Origin: Anaeromyxobacter paludicola
GTDB taxonomy: Bacteria; Myxococcota; Myxococcia; Myxococcales; Anaeromyxobacteraceae
Reading direction: 5' to 3'
DNA length: 64,000 nt
NCBI RefSeq assembly: GCF_023169965.1
Contig: NZ_AP025592.1
Location: forward strand, 2,294,001 to 2,358,000
A model generated the notes under the pieces. The model was not told where the DNA came from. It searched no databases and saw nothing but the letters and a program-made list of their open reading frames with translations. Position numbers and translations under genes: made by a program. Below are positions 21,603-29,285 of the stretch, piece after piece. Position 1 is the first letter of the stretch. Each line of letters opens with the position of its first letter.

Positions 21603-24269
21603 TCAGGCGTCGGAGTAGCGCGGGGTTCGGGGCTGCCCCGGCTGCGACCGAGGGACCTCTGCCCTCGCGAAGCTGACGCCTTCCTTCAAGACCTTCACTC
21701 CCCTTGGCGGCGCGCCGTCGCCGAAGATGGCCGCCAGCACTTCCGCTGGCTTGGCGCTTCCGGTCGGGTCCGCCTTCAAGCTGAATGTGACCTGGCCTCC
21801 CACTTCGACGGAGAGGTGGGTCACGATGCACTTCAGGTCTATCTCCCTTTGCTTCCCGCGCGCAATCTTCTCGTTCCTTTTCCCGCGGGGCCGGGGCGGA
21901 GGGGCGCGGTGCACCACCGAGCGCTCCTGGCCCTGGAAGGTCGCGACGCGCTCGGAAAGGTCCGTAACGTCCCAGGATTCCGGGAACGACGCCAGGTAGT
22001 GGACGGCGAGCTGGGCGTCGCTGATCGAGCGCTCGCGGGGGTCGATGGCCCGGGCCTCGTAGAGGGGCAGCCCCGGCGGGAGCTGGGGTGCGAGCTTCCC
22101 CGCCACCTCGGCGGGCTCGTGGACCCCGTGCAGCTCGAGGTCGAGGTACTCGCAGCGGCTCTCCACCCCGACCGGCAGGGCCGGGCCGAAGGAGACCCGC
22201 GGCTTCGGGTGGAAGCCCTGTGACCAGGCCACCGGCAGCCCCGCCCGGCGGACCGCGCGCAGGATGGCGTGCATGATCTCGAGGTGCGAGAGGGCCACGA
22301 GCCGCCCGAGCTTGCCGTAGCGGACGCGCACGAAGCTCCGCGCCTCGGGCAGCGGCGCGCGCGGGGGCGGCAGCGGGGCCGGCACGTAGTCCTTCGCCTC
22401 GTAGACCCGGTTCTTGACCACCTCGTAGTCGCAGGCCCCGCAGACGGTGCACGGGGCGAGCACGCAGTCGGGCACCTCGGCCAGGTTCCGCGCCGCGGCG
22501 AGCTGCTTCTGGAGGTAGGCCTTGGTGACGCCGCAGTCGATCCGGTCCCAGGGCAGGACCTCGTCGAAGCGGCGGCGCCGGTGCGCGAAGAAGGCGATCC
22601 CCACCCCGTGCACCCGCTCGCACTCGGCGAACGCCTCGAGCCAGGCGTCCTCGCGGAACCACTCGGTCCAGCCGTCGAGCCGCTGCCCCTTCCTGAAGGC
22701 GTGGAGCACGGCGGTGCCGGCGCGCCGGTCGCCGAGCGCGAGCGCCCCCTCGATGGACGACTGGCGCGACTCGTGCGGCTTGAAGGAGATGGCGCCGTGG
22801 CGGCCGCCCAGCTCGGCGGAGACGAGCGCCTGGCGGCGGCGGGTCTCCTCCGGCGGGATCATCGGCTCCCACTGGAAGGGGGTGAACGGCTTCGGCACGA
22901 AGGTGCTGGCGCCGAGGTTGATGGCGGCCGAGCCCTGCCCCTTCGGCAGCACGCGGCGGGCGGCGGCGAGGCACTTCTTCGCGAGCTGCGCGATCGCCAC
23001 CACGTCCTCGTCCCGCTCCTCCGGGAGGCCGATCATGAAGTAGAGCTTGAGGAGCGACCAGCCGTTCTTGAAGATCGACTCCACCGCGCGGAGCAGGTCC
23101 TCCTCGCGGTTGCCCTTGTTGATGACCGCCCGCATCCGCTCCGTCGCCGCCTCGGGCGCGAGCGTGAAGCCGGTCTTGCGCACCCGCCCGATCTTCTGCG
23201 CCAGCGACTCGCTCATGGTCTCGGTGCGGAGCGAGGGGAGCGACATCGAGATCCGCTCGCCCTCCCAGCGCGCCAGGAAGTCGTCGAGGAGCGGGTTCAG
23301 GCAGTCGTAGTCGCCGGAGCTGAGCGAGAGGAGCCCCACCTCCTCGTAGCCGGAGGCCTTGAGCCCCTGCTCCGCGAGCCGGAGGATCTCCCCCGGGCTG
23401 CGCTGGCGCGTGGGGCGCGTGATCATGCCGACCTGGCAGAAGCGGCAGCCGCGGGTGCAGCCGCGCTGCAGCTCGATGGGGAGCCGGTCGTGCACGGTCT
23501 GCATGAACGGCACCACCGGCCGCTCGTAGGCGCTGGTGGAGAGCGCGTCGAGGTCGGGCATCACCCGCCGCTCCACCTTCTCGTACCCGGGCAGGAGCGG
23601 CTCCAGGCCGGTGAGCACCTTCGTCTCCGGGTGGTAGTGCGGCCGGAAGAAGGACGGGACGTAGACGCCCGGGATGCGCGCCAGCGCCTCGAGGAGCGCC
23701 CCGCGCGAGGCGCCGGAGCCCTTCCAGTCCATCACCGCCCGGGAGAGCTCGTGCACCGCCTCCTCGCCCTCGCCGACCACGAAGCAGTCGAAGAAGTCGG
23801 CCACCGGCTCGGGGTTGTAGGCGCACGGACCGCCGCCGACGACGAGCGGGTCGCCCGGGCCGCGGTCCTTCGCGAGGAGCGGCACGCCGGCGAGGTCGAG
23901 CAGCGCGAGGCAGCTCGTGTAGCAGAGCTCGAACTGCAGGGTGATGCCGAGGACGTCGAAGTCGCGCGCCGGGAGGCGGGACTCGAGCGAGAAGAGCGGC
24001 TCGCCACGCTCGCGGAGCGCCGCCTCGAGGTCGGGCCAGGGCAGGAAGAGCCGCTCGCAGGCGATCTCCGGCCGGTCGTTGAGCGTGTGGTACAGGAGCC
24101 GGAACCCGAGGTTCGACATCCCGACCTCGTAGGTGTCGGGGAACGCGAGGCCGAACCGGAGCCGGACGGCGGACAGGTCCTTCTTCACCGCGCCGAACTC
24201 CTCGCCGACGTAGCGGGAGGGCTTCTGCGCCCGGAGGATGAGCTCGTCCAGGGTCTCGGGAGCGTTCAT
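21603..24269 (-). CDS. Radical SAM protein (TIGR03960-type) fused to a DUF2344 domain
   Basis: 888 residues. An N-terminal B12-binding-like domain (AFPDTYEVGMSNLGFRLLYH, VVGGGPCAYNPEP) precedes the radical SAM core, whose 4Fe-4S cysteines lie in GCTRGCRFC (Cys 271, 275, 278). A further cysteine cluster (CTVCGAC, near residue 605) may hold a second cluster. The final 240 residues match DUF2344/TIGR03936 (FVRVRYGKLGRLVALSHLEI, AWSQGFHPKPRVSFG). Such proteins are commonly encoded near rng and ribosomal L21/L27 genes, hinting at RNA or ribosome modification, but no reaction is established. Here the two parts are one polypeptide, upstream of rng by about 190 bp. Confidence 0.88.
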   Translation of the reverse strand: MNAPETLDELILRAQKPSRYVGEEFGAVKKDLSAVRLRFGLAFPDTYEVGMSNLGFRLLYHTLNDRPEIACERLFLPWPDLEAALRERGEPLFSLESRLPARDFDVLGITLQFELCYTSCLALLDLAGVPLLAKDRGPGDPLVVGGGPCAYNPEPVADFFDCFVVGEGEEAVHELSRAVMDWKGSGASRGALLEALARIPGVYVPSFFRPHYHPETKVLTGLEPLLPGYEKVERRVMPDLDALSTSAYERPVVPFMQTVHDRLPIELQRGCTRGCRFCQVGMITRPTRQRSPGEILRLAEQGLKASGYEEVGLLSLSSGDYDCLNPLLDDFLARWEGERISMSLPSLRTETMSESLAQKIGRVRKTGFTLAPEAATERMRAVINKGNREEDLLRAVESIFKNGWSLLKLYFMIGLPEERDEDVVAIAQLAKKCLAAARRVLPKGQGSAAINLGASTFVPKPFTPFQWEPMIPPEETRRRQALVSAELGGRHGAISFKPHESRQSSIEGALALGDRRAGTAVLHAFRKGQRLDGWTEWFREDAWLEAFAECERVHGVGIAFFAHRRRRFDEVLPWDRIDCGVTKAYLQKQLAAARNLAEVPDCVLAPCTVCGACDYEVVKNRVYEAKDYVPAPLPPPRAPLPEARSFVRVRYGKLGRLVALSHLEIMHAILRAVRRAGLPVAWSQGFHPKPRVSFGPALPVGVESRCEYLDLELHGVHEPAEVAGKLAPQLPPGLPLYEARAIDPRERSISDAQLAVHYLASFPESWDVTDLSERVATFQGQERSVVHRAPPPRPRGKRNEKIARGKQREIDLKCIVTHLSVEVGGQVTFSLKADPTGSAKPAEVLAAIFGDGAPPRGVKVLKEGVSFARAEVPRSQPGQPRTPRYSDA

Positions 24270-24418
24270 GCGGATGCGGGCGGCGGGTTCGAACCGCCGG
24301 TGGCCCGTCCTATGTCGAGTGGCGTGGGGGCGCGCGAGGCGCCGGAAAAGGCGAGGGATTTAACAGAGCCGGGCCGGGGCCACAAGCCGGGCGGCGGGCC
24401 TGCCGCCGCGCGCGGGGC

Positions 24419-25219
24419 TCACCGGCCCGGCGACTCGCCGAGCGCCTTCTCGGCCTCCTCGCGGGCGCGGCCCGCGTCGGGGTCGCCCCGGGACTGCGCG
24501 GCGGTCGCCAGGGCGAGCGCCCGCTCGTAGGCGGCCCGCGACTCGGCCGCGGCGCCGTTCTTCCCGAGCGCCTCGCCGAGCGCCACCTGGTTCCCGGCGG
24601 CGTCGGGGAAGAGCCCCGCGGCCGCCCGGGCCTCCTCCAGCGCGGCCTCCGGGTCGCCCGGCCCGAGCGGCCAGCCCGGCGCGCGCAGGTAGACGATGGC
24701 GAGCACGCGGTGCGGGCCGCCCTCGTCGAGCGACGGGGCGGCGGCGATCGTCTTCTTCAGCAGCTCCACCATCATCCCGAGCGCGTCCTTGCCGGTGGAC
24801 GGCCGCTCCCGGGCCTGCTGGCCGAGCGCGATGGCGAGCCGGTAGTCGCAGGCCGCCTCCCGCGGCGCGCGCCGCTGGCACCACTGCCCGAGCTGGACCC
24901 CCTCCGCGGCGAGCCGGCCGCGCGCGCCGGCGTCCGGCTCCCGCTCGAGCCGGAAGGTGATGGCGCGCATCGCCCCGAGCAGCCCGGCCGCGCTCCGCTC
25001 GTCGGCGGCGGCCGCGTCGAGGTAGAGCGCCTGCGCCGCGGTCGCCTCCCGGGGGTCGGCGCGGCGCGCCCAGGCGGCGTCGGCCTCGCGCAGGAGCTCC
25101 GCGGCGCTCCTCCCGCCCGCCGCGCCGGGCGCCAGCGCCGAGACCGGCGGCGGCTCGTGGAGCGCCGAGGCGCAGCCCCCGAGGAGCGCGAGCGCGAGGA
25201 GCGCGGAGCGCCGCCTCAC
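24419..25219 (-). CDS. Lipoprotein with TPR-like helical repeats
   Basis: 266 residues starting GTG 25219; lipobox LALALLGGC puts the lipidated Cys at residue 16. The mature part is helical with TPR-like units (AAQALYLDAAAADERSAAGLL, GNQVALGEALGKNGAAAESR, AYERALAL) resembling TRAP-T-associated TatT proteins. The GTG overlaps the stop of the upstream periplasmic binding protein, so the pair is co-translated. TatT proteins are thought to work with periplasmic substrate-binding proteins, which fits. No membrane permease is nearby, so a transport role is unproven. Confidence 0.65.
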   Translation of the reverse strand: MRRRSALLALALLGGCASALHEPPPVSALAPGAAGGRSAAELLREADAAWARRADPREATAAQALYLDAAAADERSAAGLLGAMRAITFRLEREPDAGARGRLAAEGVQLGQWCQRRAPREAACDYRLAIALGQQARERPSTGKDALGMMVELLKKTIAAAPSLDEGGPHRVLAIVYLRAPGWPLGPGDPEAALEEARAAAGLFPDAAGNQVALGEALGKNGAAAESRAAYERALALATAAQSRGDPDAGRAREEAEKALGESPGR

Positions 25220-26049
25220 CGGGCCGCCTCCGCGAAGGCGCGGCGCGCCGCCGCGAGCGCCTTCTCGTCGAGCGGGGCGAAGCGGGTGGTCTGGATGGCG
25301 TCCAGCGCGGCCGCGCCGGACGGATCGGACGGCAGGCCGCGCAGGGCGCCCTCGAGCGCGCTCCAGGACCTCGCCGGCAGCCGATTCCCGACGGTGACCA
25401 CGAGGCCGGATGGGAGCGGCGCCGACCGCGCCACCGCCTCGAGCTCGGCCGCGAACGGCAGGGTCGGCAGCGCCGCCTCCTGGGCGCCGTCGAGCAGCAC
25501 CGCCACCTTCTCGCCCGCCGCCGCGCGCCGCAGGGAAGAGAGCACCGCGGTGGAGGACGTCACGCGCGCCGTCGCCGGGAGCGGCCCGAAGCCGCCCAGC
25601 GCCGGCCCGCGCACGAAGGCGGGCGCGAATCCCGCGTTGGAGGGGATCGTGTAGCCGTCGAGCGCGGCCGGCCCGGTCACCCGCCCCTTCTTGGCGACCA
25701 GGGTCCAGCGCTCGAGCTCCGGACGCCCCTTCTGGACGGCCTGGAGCCGCGCGTGAAGGGCGAGGTCGCGCTCGTGCTTCAGGAAGAACGGCAGCGACAC
25801 CAGGGCGAGGTCGGCGTCCTTCGCCCGCAGCCGGGACACGCCCGCCTCCTCGGTCTCGTCGTAGACCGCGGCGACCGGGACGCCGGCCCTGGCCGACAGC
25901 GCGGCGGCGAAGGCGTCCATGGTCGGCTGCGCCTCGGCGGTGGTCCCCGGAGAGCCCGGCGAGCAGACCACCAGGAGGTGCTTCGCGGGGGGCGCCGCGA
26001 GCGCGGCGGGCGCGGCGGCGAGGAGGAGGGCGGCGAGCGCGGGCTTCAT
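25216..26049 (-). CDS. Periplasmic substrate-binding protein, PhnD-like
   Basis: 277 residues from ATG 26049 with a clear signal peptide (MKPALAALLLAAAPAALAAP). The mature part reads as a type 2 periplasmic binding protein of the phosphonate-binding PhnD class: LLVVCSPGSPGTTAEAQPTM at the start, the DADLALVSLPFFLKHERDLAL hinge, the LVAKKGRVTGPAALDGYTI substrate loop, and VTSSTAVLSSLRRAAAGEKV. Ligand unknown. The overlapping downstream gene encodes a TPR-like lipoprotein. A codon 24 positions upstream is also open but lacks a signal peptide context. No ATPase or permease is adjacent. Confidence 0.7.
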   Translation of the reverse strand: MKPALAALLLAAAPAALAAPPAKHLLVVCSPGSPGTTAEAQPTMDAFAAALSARAGVPVAAVYDETEEAGVSRLRAKDADLALVSLPFFLKHERDLALHARLQAVQKGRPELERWTLVAKKGRVTGPAALDGYTIPSNAGFAPAFVRGPALGGFGPLPATARVTSSTAVLSSLRRAAAGEKVAVLLDGAQEAALPTLPFAAELEAVARSAPLPSGLVVTVGNRLPARSWSALEGALRGLPSDPSGAAALDAIQTTRFAPLDEKALAAARRAFAEAAR

Positions 26050-26099
26050 CCCCGGAAATCTAGCGCGTTCGCCTCGCGTCGCGGGGCCGCGGCGAGGGA

Positions 26100-26123
26100 G
26101 GGTGACGCCCAGTCGAGTCACCC
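26100..26123. promoter_or_regulatory. Inverted repeat in the divergent region upstream of ispA
   Basis: GGGTGAC and GTCACCC form perfect 7-bp arms around a 10-bp spacer, a shape fitting a dimeric regulator. It lies between the divergent periplasmic-protein and ispA genes, 33 bp before the ispA start. Function is inference. Confidence 0.35.
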
Positions 26124-26155
26124 CCCGCGGTTGGCGAGTGTGCTAAGACCCGGTC

Positions 26156-27037
26156 GTGCCCTCGCCCATCCACATCGAGGAGTACCTCCGAGGCGTCTCC
26201 GAGCGCGTCAACGACCAGCTCCGGCTGCTCGCCGCCGAGTGGAAGCGCACCGGCCCCAAGCCCCTCACCGAGGCGGTCGAGTACGCGCTGCTCGCGGGGG
26301 GCAAGCGGCTCCGCCCCGCGCTCGTGCTCGCCTCCTGCGAGGCCCTCGGCGGGGACGTGGGCGACGACGGGCTCGCGCTCCGGTTCGCCCTCGCGCTCGA
26401 GATGGTGCACACCTACTCGCTCGTGCACGACGACCTGCCGTGCATGGACGACGACGACCTGCGCCGCGGCCGGCCCACGGTCCACAAGGCCTACGACGAG
26501 GCCACGGCGATGCTGGTCGGCGACGGCCTGCAGTCGCTCGCCTTCCGGCACCTGCTCTCGACCGGCGACGCCCGCGCCGCGCCCCTCGCCGCGCTGCTCG
26601 CGGAGAGCGCCTGGCGGATGGTGGAGGGCCAGGCGCTCGACATCGGCGCGGAGGGCCGCGCGCTCGGCGAGGCCGAGGTGCTGGCCCTCATGGCCGCGAA
26701 GACCGGCGCGCTCCTCACTGCCGCCTGCGCGGGCGGCGCCATCGCGGCGACCGGCGCGCCGAGCGGGCTCGACCGGGTCGGGCAGAAGCTCGGGCTCGCC
26801 TTCCAGATCGCCGACGACCTGCTCGACCTCACGAGCGACGCCGCCACCCTCGGCAAGCGCGCGGGGAAGGACCAGGCGGCGGGCAAGGCCACCCTGCCCT
26901 CGATCGTCGGCATCGAGGAGGCCCGGCGCCGCGCCCAGGCCGCCTGCGACGAGGCGGTGGCGCTGCTCGCGCCGCTCGGCGCGCCGGCCGAGCCGCTGCG
27001 CGCGCTCGCCCGCTTCGTGCTGGCGCGCAAGAAGTAA
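26156..27037 (+). CDS. ispA: Farnesyl/geranyl diphosphate synthase
   Basis: 293 residues, short-chain trans-prenyltransferase. First Asp-rich motif [14 protein letters not shown], second motif [14 protein letters not shown], and the family GGKRLRPAL and [11 protein letters not shown] elements. The two-residue Pro-Cys insertion in the first motif (DDLPCMD) is typical of bacterial FPP synthases. Product FPP feeds the squalene/hopanoid operon 3-14 kb downstream. GTG start at 26156. It converges on the barrel gene, with only 6 bp between stops. Confidence 0.93.
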   Translation: MPSPIHIEEYLRGVSERVNDQLRLLAAEWKRTGPKPLTEAVEYALLAGGKRLRPALVLASCEALGGDVGDDGLALRFALALEMVHTYSLVHDDLPCMDDDDLRRGRPTVHKAYDEATAMLVGDGLQSLAFRHLLSTGDARAAPLAALLAESAWRMVEGQALDIGAEGRALGEAEVLALMAAKTGALLTAACAGGAIAATGAPSGLDRVGQKLGLAFQIADDLLDLTSDAATLGKRAGKDQAAGKATLPSIVGIEEARRRAQAACDEAVALLAPLGAPAEPLRALARFVLARKK

Positions 27038-27043
27038 CGCCCG

Positions 27044-28315
27044 TCAGTACGGGTAGCCGAGCTCGACGTACACCTTGAGCCCCTCGCCGCCGGTGGCGAG
27101 GTCGATGCGCCCGAGCACGTTCGGGTGGACGAAGGCCCGCAGGCCGAGGCCGCCGGCGAGCTGCGGGCGCGACAGCGCCTGGTCGAACGACCCGAACACC
27201 TGCCCCGCGGCGACGAACGGGTCCACGCGCCAGTCGGCGACCACGCCGAAGATCCGGGTCTGGAAGACGCGGAGGCGCTGCTCGAGCTCCACCTCCCACG
27301 CCTGCCGGTCCACGAACCGGTCCTCGGTGAAGCCGCGCATGAGGAAGGCGCCGCCGAGCCGGCTCTGCTGGTAGAAGGGCACGCCGCCCGCGCTCACGCC
27401 GGTCCAGGCCGCGCGCGCCGCCCCGGAGAGCCACTCGAGCTCGGGCACGACCGCGCTCGCCTGGAAGCTGCCGCGGAGGAAGGTCGGCGAGCCGGCCAGC
27501 CCCTCCACCACCGCCCCCGCGAGCTCGGCGCGCACGCCGCGCTCGGCGTAGTCGCCGCCGCGCCGATCGTCGTACCGCAGGCTCGCGCCCTGCGAGAGGA
27601 GCGTGGCGCCGCCCATGCCCGGGGCGCGCGGGAACACCTCGGGGCTGAGGGGCAGCCCGGGCACGCCCTGGTCCTCGACCCCGTCGCGCTCGATCCCGAG
27701 CGAGAGCCCGGCGTTGAGGTGCCGGGCGAGGTTCAGGCCGCGGCGGGCCAGCGCCAGGGCGCGGAAGCCGGTGTAGCTCGTCTCGGCGGAGGCCGGCGTG
27801 TCGGGGCCGAGCCCGAAGAAGCGGAAGAAGGCGCTGCGCTGCAGCCGGAGCGTCAGCTCGTCGGTGCTGCGCCCCGTCTCCTGGGGCAGCCGCTGCCAGA
27901 CCACGAGGTTGTTGTAGTTGATGCGCGTGCTGCCCGAGGCGATGACGGTGAGGCTCTCGTCGTCGGTCGGGTACCAGTACCAGCGGAAGGTGCCGGTGTA
28001 GTGGATCACCGAGTTCCAGGTGACGCTCGGCGCGATGATCGACTCGGTCCGCTGGCCGTCGGGGCAGACCCGCAGGAACACGGGCATGGCGCCCCAGGTG
28101 TCGCCCTCGTTCGGGAGGGTGGCCCAGACCGGGAGCGGGATGATCTCGGTGCGGAGGGGCTGCGCGCAGTCGGCCAGGGCCGGCCGGGCCAGGGCGAGCG
28201 CGAGCGCGCCGAGGATCCACGCGGCGGTCCGCGCAGGACCGCGGCGGGGCCTGCGTGCGGACGTCCCGGAAGCGCTTGACTCGCGGAGCCATCGCCGTAA
28301 CTTGCTGCGCACCAT
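27044..28315 (-). CDS. Outer-membrane beta-barrel protein of the Omp85 (surface antigen) type without POTRA domains
   Basis: 423 residues from ATG 28315. A long basic N-region leads into a signal peptide (AAWILGALALALARPALA) near residues 32-50. The rest shows alternating strand patterns. The C-terminal third carries the Omp85 loop-6 motif MRGFTEDRF and a final strand ending VELGYPY with an aromatic last residue. No POTRA repeats are visible, so it resembles short BamA-like barrels rather than BamA itself. Role unknown; outer membrane location is likely. Its ATG overlaps the ATG of the divergent PAP2 gene, so either start might actually lie farther in. Confidence 0.75.
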   Translation of the reverse strand: MVRSKLRRWLRESSASGTSARRPRRGPARTAAWILGALALALARPALADCAQPLRTEIIPLPVWATLPNEGDTWGAMPVFLRVCPDGQRTESIIAPSVTWNSVIHYTGTFRWYWYPTDDESLTVIASGSTRINYNNLVVWQRLPQETGRSTDELTLRLQRSAFFRFFGLGPDTPASAETSYTGFRALALARRGLNLARHLNAGLSLGIERDGVEDQGVPGLPLSPEVFPRAPGMGGATLLSQGASLRYDDRRGGDYAERGVRAELAGAVVEGLAGSPTFLRGSFQASAVVPELEWLSGAARAAWTGVSAGGVPFYQQSRLGGAFLMRGFTEDRFVDRQAWEVELEQRLRVFQTRIFGVVADWRVDPFVAAGQVFGSFDQALSRPQLAGGLGLRAFVHPNVLGRIDLATGGEGLKVYVELGYPY

Positions 28316-29285
28316 GCCGAGTTCTGAGCCAAGTGTACCCGGGCCGGTCGCGGGGGCGCTCGGGTTTTCGCGCGGGCTCGCGCGCGAGTGGCTCCTGCCC
28401 TCGCGCACCATGACCCGGCGGCTCTGGCCGCCGGCGGTGGGGCTCCTCTACATCGCGGCCGTGGGGCTCCTCGGAGGGCTGCGGAGCGACCACCTCGTCA
28501 TCGGGCTCCTCGGGTTCCTCGACGTCTACAACGAGAAGTCGCGCCTGTTCCTGAAGGTGTTCTTCCCCTTCATCCTCACCGGCGTGGTCTTCGACTCGAT
28601 GCGCTACTTCTACTGGCAGGGCATCGCGGGCCGGGTCCACGTGGCCGAGCCGTACCTCGTCGAGCGGGCCTGGTTCGGCGTCGGCGGGCGCACGCTCAAC
28701 GAGGTCTTCGCGGAGCGCCACTGGGCGCTCGCCGACCTGGCGTGCGGCTTCGCCTACCTCGCCTACGTCGGCGAGTACCTGGCGCTCGCGTTCTTCCTCT
28801 TCTTCCGCGGCCGGCTCGCCCGGGCCGGCACCTTCGCGCGCGCCTTCCTGCTCGTGAACGTGATGGGGTACGTGACCTACTTCGTCTACCCGGCCGCGCC
28901 GCCCTGGTACGTCTCGGAGTACGGGCTCGGCCCGGCCCGCATGGACGTGCACCCCACCGCCGCGGCGGCCCACCGGTTCGACGCGCTCCTCGGGACCCAC
29001 TTCTTCGACTCGATGTACTCGCGCGGCGTGGACGTGTTCGGGGCCCTGCCCTCGCTGCACGTGGCCTACCCGCTCATCGCGGTCCTGCTCGCCTTCCGGC
29101 TCGCCGAGCTGCGCTGGGCCCGGATCCCTACCGTGCTCTTCTTCGCGCTCATGTGCTTCAGCGCCGTCTACCTGCAGCACCACTACGTGATCGACGCGGT
29201 GCTGGGCGCGGTCTACGCGGTGCTCGCGCTCGCGGCCGTCACCGCCTGGGAGCGGCGCCGCGCGGCGCCGGCGCCGGCGGCGTGA
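28314..29285 (+). CDS. PAP2-superfamily membrane enzyme related to Aur1/inositol phosphorylceramide synthases
   Basis: 323 residues with about six membrane helices. The C-terminal part has the PAP2 active-site pattern of the Aur1 branch: GALPSLHVAYPLIAV (Ser-x-His) and LQHHYVIDAVLGAVYA (His and Asp). An upstream region contains KVFFPFILTGVVFDSMRYF and YVTYFVYPAAPPWY. Aur1-type enzymes move a phospho-head group between lipids, and some bacterial members make inositol lipids, so a lipid head-group transferase or phosphatase is likely. GTG of the next gene overlaps its stop. The annotated ATG overlaps the start of the opposite gene; ATG 28410 is an alternative start. Confidence 0.75.
   Translation: MPSSEPSVPGPVAGALGFSRGLAREWLLPSRTMTRRLWPPAVGLLYIAAVGLLGGLRSDHLVIGLLGFLDVYNEKSRLFLKVFFPFILTGVVFDSMRYFYWQGIAGRVHVAEPYLVERAWFGVGGRTLNEVFAERHWALADLACGFAYLAYVGEYLALAFFLFFRGRLARAGTFARAFLLVNVMGYVTYFVYPAAPPWYVSEYGLGPARMDVHPTAAAAHRFDALLGTHFFDSMYSRGVDVFGALPSLHVAYPLIAVLLAFRLAELRWARIPTVLFFALMCFSAVYLQHHYVIDAVLGAVYAVLALAAVTAWERRRAAPAPAA

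Noticed and set aside
24270-24345. A tRNA-like T-arm (GGCGGTTCGAACCCGCC on the minus strand) just upstream of the radical SAM gene
   Set aside because: No matching acceptor stem, D-arm or anticodon arm could be built upstream; the arm alone in GC-rich DNA is not a tRNA.
27040-27053. CCCGT-CAGT-ACGGG hairpin between ispA and the barrel gene as a two-way terminator
   Set aside because: Only a 5-bp stem with no T-tract; too weak to claim.
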